This document shows, in pieces, positions 38,503-47,152 of a stretch of 64,000 bases of DNA. Each line of letters opens with the position of its first letter. Within the stretch, counting starts at the first letter, position 1. The DNA is taken from positions 368,743 to 432,742 of the forward strand of contig CANMFL010000005.1 in assembly GCA_947497185.1 (NCBI GenBank), read 5' to 3'. The notes beneath the pieces were generated by a model. The model did not search any database, had not been told where the DNA came from, and worked only from the letters and a program-made list of their open reading frames with translations. The stretch is from an uncultured Paracoccaceae bacterium. GTDB lineage: Bacteria > Pseudomonadota > Alphaproteobacteria > Rhodobacterales > Rhodobacteraceae. The position numbers and the translations under genes were made by a program.

Positions 38503-38794
38503 AGTTGCGAGCAGGTGCTGCGAAAAAATCATTTTTCCCCCTAGTTAGACTTTAGTCGTAGTGTTCAAATAGTATCAGCGCTCCCTTCCTATGTGTATGT
38601 TATTGAGTGAATTGTTGGGGGAGCGCGTAACCTGTTGAGTAATTTTTGACGTGTATGCGCTGAAACTTCGGACAGGTGTGCATCAGTTGGCGGTCCCTAA
38701 CACCAACAGCTGATGCACGCTTGGATTCGACATAAAACAGCACGCCCCAATTCCCCGTCTTGATCATCACCTGCGCCCACGTTACTTCGGGTTT
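38503..38794 (+). other. Gene-free 292-base stretch with two long-range inverted repeats
   Basis: The stretch between the amidotransferase gene and the guanidine riboswitch has no convincing ORF. GCGCTCCC (38578-38585) pairs with GGGAGCGC (38619-38626) across a 33-base loop. GTGCATCAGTTGG (38678-38690) pairs with CCAACAGCTGATGCAC (38703-38718) with a three-base bulge. It may hold the gdx promoter, a terminator or a small RNA. Confidence 0.4.
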
Positions 38795-38837
38795 GCGGGA
38801 CGACCTGCGCTTTCCTTTTTATTCCGGGACGACCCGG
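38795..38837 (+). promoter_or_regulatory. Guanidine-II (mini-ykkC) riboswitch
   Basis: Two short hairpins, each with an ACGA tetraloop closed by G-C pairs: GCGGG-ACGA-CCTGC (38795-38808) and CCGGG-ACGA-CCCGG (38824-38837), separated by a 15-base pyrimidine-rich linker. This is the guanidine-II class layout. A Shine-Dalgarno AAGGAGG follows nine bases later and then gdx, the standard target, so ligand binding probably frees the ribosome site. Identification rests on both the RNA pattern and the downstream gene. Confidence 0.92.
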
Positions 38838-38861
38838 ACCTGCACTAAGGAGGTCAAAGCC

Positions 38862-39185
38862 ATGGCTTGGATCCAACTCGTTATCGCCGGATTTTTGGAA
38901 ATCGTCTGGGCTTACTTTATGAAGAAATCCGCAGGCTTCACGTTGCTGGTGCCGAGTACCATCACAATGATCACGATGGCTGCCAGTTTTGTATTACTGT
39001 CGCTTGCAATGCGGTCGTTGCCTTTGGGCACGGCCTACACGATCTGGACGGGCATCGGGGCTGTCGGTGCGTTCGTCGTTGGCGTCGTACTGCTGGGCGA
39101 ATCCGCATCACCGCTGCGTATTCTTGCGGCCGTGTTGATCATCGCAGGCATCGTGTTGATGAAGGTTTCCAGCCCATCCGCCTAA
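38862..39185 (+). CDS. gdx: Guanidinium exporter Gdx (SugE, SMR family)
   Basis: Small multidrug resistance family exporter that couples guanidinium efflux to proton influx, in the inner membrane as a dual-topology dimer. The 107 residues have four hydrophobic segments, the essential Glu13 in IAGFLEIVWA, and the Gdx-type AMRSLPLGTAYTIWTGIGAVG and GVVLLGESASPLRI. These separate it from the drug-exporting Qac subtype. ATG 38862 lies ten bases after AAGGAGG. The upstream guanidine-II riboswitch supports the function. Confidence 0.95.
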   Translation: MAWIQLVIAGFLEIVWAYFMKKSAGFTLLVPSTITMITMAASFVLLSLAMRSLPLGTAYTIWTGIGAVGAFVVGVVLLGESASPLRILAAVLIIAGIVLMKVSSPSA

Positions 39186-39203
39186 ATCATCTGTTTCCAT
39201 AAA

Positions 39204-39235
39204 AAAGGCCGCCCCCGAGCAGAAGGGCGGCCTTT
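39204..39235. terminator. Bidirectional terminator between gdx and the RTX gene
   Basis: Eleven-base-pair stem AAAGGCCGCCC / GGGCGGCCTTT with a ten-base loop. The reverse strand has six T after the stem, serving the RTX gene that stops at 39257. The forward strand reads TTTGATTTG and may serve gdx. Confidence 0.88.
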
Positions 39236-39256
39236 GATTTGCGAATGCTGGGACGT

Positions 39257-42200
39257 TTATCTCGTCCGCAGCATCTGCGATTCATGTTTCTTCAGCGAAC
39301 GGCGCGCCGTGCGGCCATAGCCGTTTGGTGCGTTGCGCAATGCTGGGAACAACGTGAACAACTCTTCGCGGGCAACGTCTGTCACACCGTTGAGACCCAA
39401 CTCGCCGGGGTGGAAACTTTCCGATGCCGCACCTTCCGCATAGATCACTTCGTGTTCGTCGAACATCATGTGAATGTATGTGACCATGCCGCCTTCTTCA
39501 CGTGTGACCATTTTGTCATCGATCAGGTGGATCGCTGGCATCAGGACTTCGCTTTCGCCGAACAACAGTTCCGCACGGTAGCCTTGGAACAGCATGCGGT
39601 GCTGTGGTGATACCAACAGATCGCGTTCCAGACCGGTCACAACACCCGGACGCAAGCGCACTGGCGCAAAGCGGTCGGTGGCAGGTACGGTGCGTTCCTG
39701 AATCCAGCGGATCGGCTGCATGCCGTGGTCGCGTGTCAGAACCATATCGCCAACACCAAGGGTCTCGATCGGGCGTGACCCTTGCGGCGTGGCGATGTTG
39801 GTGCCTGGCGTAAAGCAGATCACCTGCTCGATACCCGAGAAGTTCAGGATGGTGCCGTCGTCCAGTGTCACTGAGCCAGAAAACGTCTCGTTGCCGCTGG
39901 CGTTGATGCCGTCGGACACTTTGACCAGTGAGGACAGATCAGCCTGATCGCCCATGCGGAGAATATCGCCGCCAGTGCCAGCAGCACCGTTCACGGGTGT
40001 TTCATCTTCATCGCCGCCGACGATGGTGATTACACCATTTGTCGTCTCGTCGAGGTCGATGAACGAAAAGATATCGTCGCCTGCGCCGCCGTCCACACTA
40101 TCGCCTTCAGAGAAGTAGATGATGTCATTGCCCGCACCTGCGTCAATCGTATCAGCACCGTCGTTGCCAAAGATGAAGTCGTTGCCTGCGCCCGTCGACA
40201 CAGAATCGTTGCCTACGCCGCCAAAGATCACGTCGTCACCAGCGCCTGTGATGATTTCTTCGACGCCTGTGAACGACAGGGTGTCCGCACCCTGTTCGAT
40301 GGTGCCAGTCTCATCGCCCGAGAACACCACAGTCACATCATCGGTCAGGTCAGAGCCGTCCAGAAGGTCCGTATCGTCGCCGCCAATATCTTCGCCCGCG
40401 TCGATGGTGTCGTTTCCGAAACCGTCGTTCAGGATGATTGTATCGTCGTCTTGACCCGCGTTGATGACGTCGTCGCCAGCGCCGCTAGTGATCACGTCTT
40501 CGCCAGCGCCTGAATTCACGGTGATGCCAGCGGAATCCTCGGACAGGTCAATCGCGTCCGCTTTATCGGTGCCGACCACGGCTTCGATTTCGCTGAACGT
40601 GCCGTCAGAGCCAGAAGTGCCAACCTGATACGTTGCCGCTTCGTCGCCTGTGAAGGTCACGTTGACGCCAGTTGCCGAGACACCACCGCCCAGCACAGCC
40701 GAGCTGAAGTCAACGGTGTCAGTGTCGCCATTGCCCGTGTCTTCGCCGCCGATGATTGTGTCGGTGCCGTCAGTTTGGCCGATTGTGAAGACGTCGTCGC
40801 CTGCTTCGCCATAAAGCGTGTCGTCGCCGCTGCCACCGTTGATGGTGTCATTGCCTGTGCCGCCGTAAACAACATCGTCGCCGTCTGCTGCAAAGATATT
40901 ATCATTGCCGCCGTGCGCTTCGATCAAGTCGTCGTTGCCAGTGTCACCCGCCAAAATAGCGTCGTCGTTGTCAACGATATCGCCGTCCGGGTCGCCAGTG
41001 TAGGCGCCGTTGATCAGGTCGTCGCCCGCAGTGCCGGACACCGTACCATCGGGTAAGGGGATGCCGAGGGCTTGCAGGTAGAACGGATCGTTCGCGTCGG
41101 ATGCGGAAATTCCGTCCAGCGTGATGCTTTCGCCATTCGGGAACGTCAGAACTGCGTTACCGTTACCATCGGCGGACACAACCACGTCGTTTGTGTTCAC
41201 AGGCGTGCGTGTCGCGTCGCCTTCTGGCGCGTCGAACAAGTCAGTCACGTCCAGCGTGTCACCGCTTGTGTAAGTGCCGTCAGTGTTCAGCGTCGGCGCG
41301 TCAAAGTTCTTGACGATATCGTCGCCAAAGTCGTCCTGCAGGACAACAACGTCGTCAAAGCCGTCAGAATTCCCCGCGCTGTTGCTACCGAGGTCGATTT
41401 GGTCGTTACCAGCGCCCGCGTTAATCGTGTCGGCACCAGTGCCCAGATCAACGATATCGTCGCCGCTAGAGCCTGTGACGCTATCAGCGCCCGCGCCCAG
41501 AACGAACTCTTCGATCTCGCTAAAGGTCGCGGTATCGGTGCCGTTGGAAATCGTACCGGATTCCGGTGTGGACAGGTTCAACGTTACGTCCTGCGTCATC
41601 TGCGATGCGTCCAGCACGTCAACGTCTGCGTTGCCTGTGTCCGCGCCACCGTTGATGATATCGTCGCCAAAGTTGTTGTTCAGGCCAATGGTGTCATTGC
41701 CAGTACCCGCAAGGATGGTGTCATCGCCGCTGCCGCCGATGATCGCATCATTGCCCGCGCCTGTGTTCACAGACACGCCAGCGGTATCCAGCGTAGCGTC
41801 GATCTTGTCCGCATTGTCGGTGCCGACGATGGCTTCGATCTCGTTGAATTTGCCATTAGATCCGGTTGAACCGACTTGGTAAGTCGCAGCCTCATCGCCA
41901 GAATAAGTGACCGTGACGCCGCTGTTGCCAGTCACGCCCGCGAAATTCACCGTGTCAAAGTCAGCGCCGCCTTCGCCGCCGGAAATGCGATCAGTGCCAT
42001 CGGAGTCGCCAACAAAGAATGTGTCTTTCTCGTCGCCGCTATAAAGCGCGTCATCGCCTTGGCCTGCAAAAATAGTATCAGCGCCCGCACCACCGTAAAC
42101 GGTGTCGTCGCCCGCGTCGCCGTAAAGCGTATCAACACCTGCATCGCCGTATAAAGTGTCATTGCCGGTGCCGCCGAACAACGTGTCGCGGCCGTTGCCA

Positions 42201-42922
42201 CCGTATACTTCGTCATGTCCGTCGCCAGCATAGACGGTGTCAAAGCCGCCGTTTGCTTCGATCAAATCGTCATTGCCACTGTCGCCGGTCAGGAATGCGT
42301 CATCGTTATCAACGTAGTCGCCATTCGGATCGCCTTCGTAATCGCTATCGATCAGATCACCGCCATTGCTGCCGGAAACTGTGCCGTCACGCGCGATCAC
42401 ATCGCTGAACGACATGTTATCAATACCGATGATGCCGTTGTTGTTTGTCGTATTCGATCCGTCTTCGTAATAGATTTTAAACGAGCCGACAGGACCCGCA
42501 ATCTTTACAAAAATAGAGGACTGGTTATCGCCGTAATCATTGTTGTTGCTTGCCTCGATAACAAGAACGCCATTCGATCCATTACTCTCAACGACATGGC
42601 CTGTGCCCGTGGTCGTGAATTTAATCTCAATCGGATTGCCCGCCGGATCAAACGCTTCGACGCGAATTTGGTCGTCCCAATTGCCAGAGGCTTGGTCGAT
42701 GTCGAACAGGGTAAACGCCACATCTTCGACAGAGTTGGAAAATTCAACTTCAAGCGCGGTTTCGCCGAACGGGTCATAGTCGCTGCCCTTAAGGCCCACG
42801 CCATCGCGGCCCCATTGTGAGGCCCCCAATGAATTTGCGGTAAACGTCGCTTGGGTTTGGACACCGTTGTCGCCCGTTAACGTTTGGGTGGATGATTTGG
42901 TCGGGATCTTAATATCTGTCAT
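39257..42922 (-). CDS. Large RTX calcium-binding protein with C-terminal Hint domain
   Basis: 1221 residues, very acidic. Residues 1-170 form an N-terminal domain with a jelly-roll-like NWDDQIRVEAFDP segment. About 178-940 is RTX sequence with GGxGxDxux nonapeptides (for example GGTGNDTLYG, GGAGADTIFAG). Two large blocks, about 178-485 and 625-900, are clear duplicates. A Hint domain begins at Cys1036 (VICFTPGTNIATPQG) and includes GDMVLTRDHGMQPIRW and SPQHRMLF. Such proteins are often exported by type I systems, though none is adjacent. No classical signal peptide. Confidence 0.92.
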   Translation of the reverse strand: MTDIKIPTKSSTQTLTGDNGVQTQATFTANSLGASQWGRDGVGLKGSDYDPFGETALEVEFSNSVEDVAFTLFDIDQASGNWDDQIRVEAFDPAGNPIEIKFTTTGTGHVVESNGSNGVLVIEASNNNDYGDNQSSIFVKIAGPVGSFKIYYEDGSNTTNNNGIIGIDNMSFSDVIARDGTVSGSNGGDLIDSDYEGDPNGDYVDNDDAFLTGDSGNDDLIEANGGFDTVYAGDGHDEVYGGNGRDTLFGGTGNDTLYGDAGVDTLYGDAGDDTVYGGAGADTIFAGQGDDALYSGDEKDTFFVGDSDGTDRISGGEGGADFDTVNFAGVTGNSGVTVTYSGDEAATYQVGSTGSNGKFNEIEAIVGTDNADKIDATLDTAGVSVNTGAGNDAIIGGSGDDTILAGTGNDTIGLNNNFGDDIINGGADTGNADVDVLDASQMTQDVTLNLSTPESGTISNGTDTATFSEIEEFVLGAGADSVTGSSGDDIVDLGTGADTINAGAGNDQIDLGSNSAGNSDGFDDVVVLQDDFGDDIVKNFDAPTLNTDGTYTSGDTLDVTDLFDAPEGDATRTPVNTNDVVVSADGNGNAVLTFPNGESITLDGISASDANDPFYLQALGIPLPDGTVSGTAGDDLINGAYTGDPDGDIVDNDDAILAGDTGNDDLIEAHGGNDNIFAADGDDVVYGGTGNDTINGGSGDDTLYGEAGDDVFTIGQTDGTDTIIGGEDTGNGDTDTVDFSSAVLGGGVSATGVNVTFTGDEAATYQVGTSGSDGTFSEIEAVVGTDKADAIDLSEDSAGITVNSGAGEDVITSGAGDDVINAGQDDDTIILNDGFGNDTIDAGEDIGGDDTDLLDGSDLTDDVTVVFSGDETGTIEQGADTLSFTGVEEIITGAGDDVIFGGVGNDSVSTGAGNDFIFGNDGADTIDAGAGNDIIYFSEGDSVDGGAGDDIFSFIDLDETTNGVITIVGGDEDETPVNGAAGTGGDILRMGDQADLSSLVKVSDGINASGNETFSGSVTLDDGTILNFSGIEQVICFTPGTNIATPQGSRPIETLGVGDMVLTRDHGMQPIRWIQERTVPATDRFAPVRLRPGVVTGLERDLLVSPQHRMLFQGYRAELLFGESEVLMPAIHLIDDKMVTREEGGMVTYIHMMFDEHEVIYAEGAASESFHPGELGLNGVTDVAREELFTLFPALRNAPNGYGRTARRSLKKHESQMLRTR

Positions 42923-42993
42923 GGTTTAATCTCTAGGTCTGAATGCATTGGCGCTATGCCGGCGGGGGGCTGAAAAATGGCTATGCGGTAATC

Positions 42994-43221
42994 CTAGAAC
43001 GCTCCCTTTGTGAGATCGCGGCGTGTGCTGACGAAATCAACGACGTTGTCTTTCGAAAATTGGCTGTGCAAATGTGGGGAAACTAAGGTGCGGTCGGGTG
43101 ATGTTTCGTAAAGTGGTTCGTCGAGGTTAACTGCGTCACGGCGGACGTGTTGCGCGCTGACGGACAAAACGGTCGCACCCCAAAAAGTACCACCTAACCC
43201 TTTATAAACACTGTTTAACAT
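42994..43221 (-). CDS. Small hypothetical protein
   Basis: 75 residues from the ATG at 43221, which has TGGAGTGATTCA upstream; the frame is open to 43326 but without a ribosome site. The N-terminus MLNSVYKGLGGTFWGATVLSVSA is mildly hydrophobic and the remainder is polar and charged (AVNLDEPLYETSPDRTL). Not recognised. It lies upstream of the RTX gene on the same strand, 71 bases away, so co-transcription is possible. Confidence 0.5.
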   Translation of the reverse strand: MLNSVYKGLGGTFWGATVLSVSAQHVRRDAVNLDEPLYETSPDRTLVSPHLHSQFSKDNVVDFVSTRRDLTKGAF

Positions 43222-43344
43222 TGAATCACTCCAGCCACGTAAAATCGGACAGTTGTCCTTGTGCCGGACCCGATAATAATTCGGAATCCGACTTCGTTGA
43301 AGTTTAGTAACCACAACGCATGGCAAAACTGAGTGTGAACAGCG

Positions 43345-43395
43345 GCGTAAATAAGAAAGACTTAGACAACTTTAAGTCAAATTTCTTATTTACGC
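43345..43395. repeat. 51-base near-perfect inverted repeat
   Basis: Outer arms GCGTAAATAAGAAA (43345-43358) and TTTCTTATTTACGC (43382-43395) are perfectly complementary over 14 bases. Inside is a six-base inner stem GACTTA / TAAGTC with an eight-base loop and a three-A bulge. It sits 39 bases beyond the stop of the molybdenum hydroxylase large subunit. It is AT-rich and lacks a T-run on either strand, so it is not a standard terminator. Confidence 0.85.
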
Positions 43396-43434
43396 GCTTT
43401 GTCAGGTCGTCGGTGAAGACGACGGGTCGCGACG

Positions 43435-45669
43435 TTACAGGATCAAGTTAAACGTTTTGATCAGGGGCAGGGATGTGGCACGTGTGCCGGTCAGGTCGAA
43501 CAAGGCGTTGCCCAAGGCTGGCATTGATGGTGGCGTGCCCGGCTCGCCCACGCCGCCGATCGCGTGACCCGTTTCCAAAATCGCGACTTCGAAGTCAGGC
43601 GTATTGTGCATCCGCAGCGCGTCGTAGTCAGGGAAATTCCACTGATCCGCCGCCCCATCCACAAAGCTGATCTCGCCCTGTGCAGCCGCTGACATGCCGT
43701 AGATCGCGGCTGACATCATTTGCGCCTCGATGATGCCGGGGTCGAGGGCCGTGCCCACGTCACAAGCGATCCAGCATTTGTTAATCCGAATTGCGCCGTC
43801 TTCGTCCACAACTTCGACGATTTCCGCGACAGGCGTGCCGAATGAATAGGTGAACCCGACGCCGCGCCCGACGCCGTCCGGTGTTTGTCCGGTCCAGTTT
43901 GCCATTTCGCCGACTTTGGCGATCACAGCGGCAGAAGCTGCGTGTTCCTTTGCCGCCAAATTCATGCGGAATTTCAACGGGTCAGCGCCCGCAGCATTTG
44001 CCATTTCGTCAATGAAGGTATCGAAAAAGAACCCGTTGAATGATGCGCTTACAGATCGCCAGAACCCGATAGGCACATCCAGATCAGTTAAATGTCCGGT
44101 CAGGCGAAAGTTTTCGATCCCGTAAGGTTGGTCTGCCGCGCCTTCGACGTGGGCGCGATCAGGGCCGGGGGGGACTTGGCCGACCATGCGGAAGGTGGAT
44201 TGATGCGTGACCGACGGGGCTGCGATTTTGCCGTGTAGCAGAACCGCTTCGCCATCTTTGACCACGCCACGGAAAGACGCCGCCGCTGCGGGGCGGTAAA
44301 AGTCGTGGCGCATGTCTTCTTCGCGGGTCCACGTCAGTTTGATCGGGGTGTCGGGGTATTGCTTTGCGATCTGGGCGGCTTGCACGGCGGCATCCGACTC
44401 TGTGCGTCTGCCGAAACCGCCGCCCATATACATGGTGTTCACCGTGACTTGTTCCGGCGTTAGACCGACTGCAGCCGCGCATTTTTCCTGCATCAAGATC
44501 GGCGCTTGAGCGCCCGACCAGATGGTTAAGTCGTCATTCGTATAGAGGGCTGTCGTGGTCATCGGCTCCATCGTAGCGTGGGCCAGCCAAGGCACGCTAT
44601 AATCTGCGGTGATTTCTGTGCCGTCGATTGCGGCATCCACATCGCCGTCATCGCGGGTCGTGCTATTGGGTTCAGACGAGAGTGACGCGGTGATTGCATC
44701 GCGCATCGCGTCAGAGGTCGCAGGGTAGCGCGCTGCTTCCCACACAATCTCGACCATGTCGGCGGCTTGGAACGCCAACCAAGTATTCGACGCCACAACT
44801 GCGATCCCGTCGCCGAGGTCCAGCACGTCGTCCACGCCGTCCATCTCTAAAGCGGCGGTTGCATCAAACGACACCATCCCGCTGCGGGCAGGGTTAAACC
44901 GGACGGTCGCAAATTTCGCGCCTTCCAGTGGCACGTCGGTTGCATAGGTCGCGGTGCCCGTGGATTTCGCGACCATATCGATGCGCGGCATCGGGGTGCC
45001 TAATTTGGTCCATTCAGACTTTGCGCGCAGTTCAATGCTTGGCGGATCAATCTGTGCGGCATCAGCGGCCAGATCAATATAAGACAGTTTTTCACCATCT
45101 GCGGCGATCACATGTCCGTTTTCCGTGGTCAACGTGCTGACGTCTACACCCCAACGTTTCGCCGCCGCCAGCTTGAGCGTCTCACGCGCAGTCGCACCCG
45201 CTTCGCGCATGCGTGTGTATCCATCACGCGATGATGACGAGCCGCCGGTGACTTGTAGGTTCAGCAATTTGCCAACCTGACCAAGGTTATCGCGCACGCC
45301 AGTCATAAATTCAGAATCGGCGTAAATATGGTAGGGCAGGGCAACTCCCAGAAGCGCACTGTTATAATACGCCTGCGCAGGTGGTCCGTGCATCACGCGC
45401 ACATCGTCCCAATCCAGATCCATTTCTTCAGCGACCAATGCGGCCAGCGTTGTTTGAATCCCCTGACCCATTTCTGCGCGTGGCGTGATGATCGTGACAC
45501 CGTCAGCGTTAATCAAGATGAACGGGTTCAGCGTGCTTTCGCCGTCCGCCGTGACCAGCGGATTTGGTGCGTCTTGTTTGACTTTATAAATGCCAAAGGC
45601 CACGCCCCCGACCAGTGCGGCAGAGCCAATCAGAAATGTGCGACGGGCGATTTTACCAATGCTTGCCAT
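43435..45669 (-). CDS. Molybdenum hydroxylase large subunit, Tat-exported (IorB-like)
   Basis: 744-residue molybdopterin-binding subunit of the aldehyde oxidase/xanthine dehydrogenase family, resembling isoquinoline 1-oxidoreductase beta. The N-terminus ARRTFLIGSAALVGGVAFG is a twin-arginine export signal, so the enzyme probably acts in the periplasm. Family motifs include ITPRAEMGQGIQTTLAALVAEE, YMGGGFGRR and the C-terminal GGVGEPGTPPSMPALGNA with the active-site Glu. It follows the [2Fe-2S] subunit gene by three bases. Substrate unknown. Confidence 0.9.
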   Translation of the reverse strand: MASIGKIARRTFLIGSAALVGGVAFGIYKVKQDAPNPLVTADGESTLNPFILINADGVTIITPRAEMGQGIQTTLAALVAEEMDLDWDDVRVMHGPPAQAYYNSALLGVALPYHIYADSEFMTGVRDNLGQVGKLLNLQVTGGSSSSRDGYTRMREAGATARETLKLAAAKRWGVDVSTLTTENGHVIAADGEKLSYIDLAADAAQIDPPSIELRAKSEWTKLGTPMPRIDMVAKSTGTATYATDVPLEGAKFATVRFNPARSGMVSFDATAALEMDGVDDVLDLGDGIAVVASNTWLAFQAADMVEIVWEAARYPATSDAMRDAITASLSSEPNSTTRDDGDVDAAIDGTEITADYSVPWLAHATMEPMTTTALYTNDDLTIWSGAQAPILMQEKCAAAVGLTPEQVTVNTMYMGGGFGRRTESDAAVQAAQIAKQYPDTPIKLTWTREEDMRHDFYRPAAAASFRGVVKDGEAVLLHGKIAAPSVTHQSTFRMVGQVPPGPDRAHVEGAADQPYGIENFRLTGHLTDLDVPIGFWRSVSASFNGFFFDTFIDEMANAAGADPLKFRMNLAAKEHAASAAVIAKVGEMANWTGQTPDGVGRGVGFTYSFGTPVAEIVEVVDEDGAIRINKCWIACDVGTALDPGIIEAQMMSAAIYGMSAAAQGEISFVDGAADQWNFPDYDALRMHNTPDFEVAILETGHAIGGVGEPGTPPSMPALGNALFDLTGTRATSLPLIKTFNLIL

Positions 45670-45672
45670 GGC

Positions 45673-46137
45673 TTATACCTCTTTCATCTTGGCTGCGGCG
45701 TCGTGAATCGCAGCCCGAATACGGGGGTAGGTGCCACAGCGGCACAGGTTGCCATACATCGCATCGTCAATGTCTTGGTCTGTCGGCTCCGGATTATTGG
45801 CAAGCAAATCAGCGGCTTGCATGATCTGTCCCGACTGGCAGTAACCACATTGTGCGACTTGGTTATCGACCCACGCCTGTTGGATAATCGCCATATCGCC
45901 CGGCTTTCCAAGTCCTTCAATCGTGGTCACGTCGCCCCATACATCGCCCAACGCGACCTGACAGGATCGTACCGCTTCGCCGTCGATATGCACCGTGCAA
46001 GCCCCGCAGGCCGCGACACCGCAGCCGAATTTGGTGCCTGTCAGGCCGACTTCATCGCGCAACACCCACAACAGCGGCACATTGTCCGGCAAATCGACAT
46101 CATAAGCAGTCGCGTTGATTTTCAGCGTTGTCGGCAT
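45673..46137 (-). CDS. [2Fe-2S] subunit of a molybdenum hydroxylase (IorA-like)
   Basis: A 154-residue electron-transfer subunit. A plant-ferredoxin-type cluster is bound by [16 protein letters not shown] and a later Cys (RSCQ). The second cluster uses [12 protein letters not shown] and CRCGTYPRI. It has no signal peptide, so it is probably carried out of the cytoplasm with the Tat-tagged large subunit, as known for related two-subunit enzymes. The FAD subunit is absent, typical of the IorAB type. Confidence 0.92.
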   Translation of the reverse strand: MPTTLKINATAYDVDLPDNVPLLWVLRDEVGLTGTKFGCGVAACGACTVHIDGEAVRSCQVALGDVWGDVTTIEGLGKPGDMAIIQQAWVDNQVAQCGYCQSGQIMQAADLLANNPEPTDQDIDDAMYGNLCRCGTYPRIRAAIHDAAAKMKEV

Positions 46138-46374
46138 GGGGAACCCTCGTTTGCGCGTATTTAGTCTGCTTTAGATAAGCGCTTAAACCACATTACAAGT
46201 AGTCGGGCGCAAATGAAGCCGTTCAGATAGGCGTCCATCGTCATCACGCTTTGCATCAAATCGGCCCACATCAAACAGCCGCCCTTGAAGCCCCTGTCTG
46301 GCACCACTAAGACTCTGTCAGGAATTTTGAAGTAATGATGGTGACGTAACCATCCCGGAAGTGAGGCACAGCCG

Positions 46375-47004
46375 ATGCAAGATCCAGTAGAAACCTATAT
46401 GAACCTCGTGCCTATGGTCGTCGAACAGACGGCGCGCGGCGAACGCGCTTACGATATTTTCTCGCGTCTGTTGAAAGAGCGGATCATCTTTTTGAACGGC
46501 CCCGTGCATGACGGCATGTCCCAGCTTGTTGTGGCGCAGCTTTTGCACCTCGAAGCTGAGAACCCGAAAAAAGAAATCTCGATGTATATCAACAGCCCCG
46601 GTGGTGTTGTGACGTCTGGCCTGTCGATCTATGACACCATGCAGTACATCAAACCAAAGGTCTCGACGCTTGTGATCGGGCAGGCGGCGTCTATGGGGTC
46701 GTTGTTGCTGACTGCTGGCGAAAAAGGCATGCGGTTCTCGCTGCCGAACTCTCGCGTGATGGTGCACCAGCCATCCGGTGGTTATCAGGGTCAGGCGACT
46801 GACATCATGATCCACGCGCAAGAGACCCAAAAGTTGAAAGATCGCTTGAACCAGATCTACGTCACACACACTGGCCAGACTTTGAAAAAAGTCGAAGCAG
46901 CGCTTGAGCGTGACAACTTTATGTCGCCAGAAGAGGCAAAAGACTGGGGGTTGATCGACGAAATCGTTGCAAACCGTGCCAAAGACGACGACAGCGACGC
47001 ATAA
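46375..47004 (+). CDS. clpP: ATP-dependent Clp protease proteolytic subunit ClpP
   Basis: Serine peptidase core of ClpXP/ClpAP. The 209 residues contain the catalytic triad Ser106 ([11 protein letters not shown]), His131 ([10 protein letters not shown]) and Asp180 ([13 protein letters not shown]). The N-terminal [20 protein letters not shown] and [17 protein letters not shown] are canonical. GGAAGTGAGG precedes the ATG. It lies 148 bases before clpX with a large stem-loop between them. Confidence 0.97.
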   Translation: MQDPVETYMNLVPMVVEQTARGERAYDIFSRLLKERIIFLNGPVHDGMSQLVVAQLLHLEAENPKKEISMYINSPGGVVTSGLSIYDTMQYIKPKVSTLVIGQAASMGSLLLTAGEKGMRFSLPNSRVMVHQPSGGYQGQATDIMIHAQETQKLKDRLNQIYVTHTGQTLKKVEAALERDNFMSPEEAKDWGLIDEIVANRAKDDDSDA

Positions 47005-47011
47005 ACCTCTG

Positions 47012-47054
47012 TCGCACGGTGGATTGTTAACGCCTCGTTAACGCCACCGTGCGA
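47012..47054. other. Large stem-loop between clpP and clpX
   Basis: Outer stem TCGCACGGTGG / CCACCGTGCGA (11 perfect pairs) encloses an inner stem TTAACG-CCT-CGTTAA. It begins seven bases after the clpP stop. Downstream is GGGCATTTTGACA, a weak T-run that also holds a -35-like TTGACA. It may terminate clpP mRNA or stabilise its 3' end. Confidence 0.8.
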
Positions 47055-47152
47055 TGGGCATTTTGACATTGTGGACAGAAGCGAGCTGCCATAGACTTGG
47101 CAAAACACGCGGTTTACGGCAGCAGTACGGCCAATCGGCCAAGGGGAAGATC

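Noticed and set aside
39257..39817. Intein
   Set aside because: The Hint domain is at the C-terminus of an RTX protein with no downstream extein, so splicing is not expected; it is a Hint-type processing domain.
40080..42300. Regularly repeated DNA resembling a repeat array
   Set aside because: The periodicity comes from RTX nonapeptide codons, not CRISPR repeats with spacers.
41072..42820. Several long forward frames opposite the RTX gene
   Set aside because: Repetitive nonapeptide codons keep the opposite strand free of stops; no starts or motifs.
46283..46312. Possible heat-shock sigma factor (RpoH) promoter before clpP, CTTGAAGCCCC
   Set aside because: The -35 part fits but no convincing -10 (CYTATNT) occurs at the right distance.
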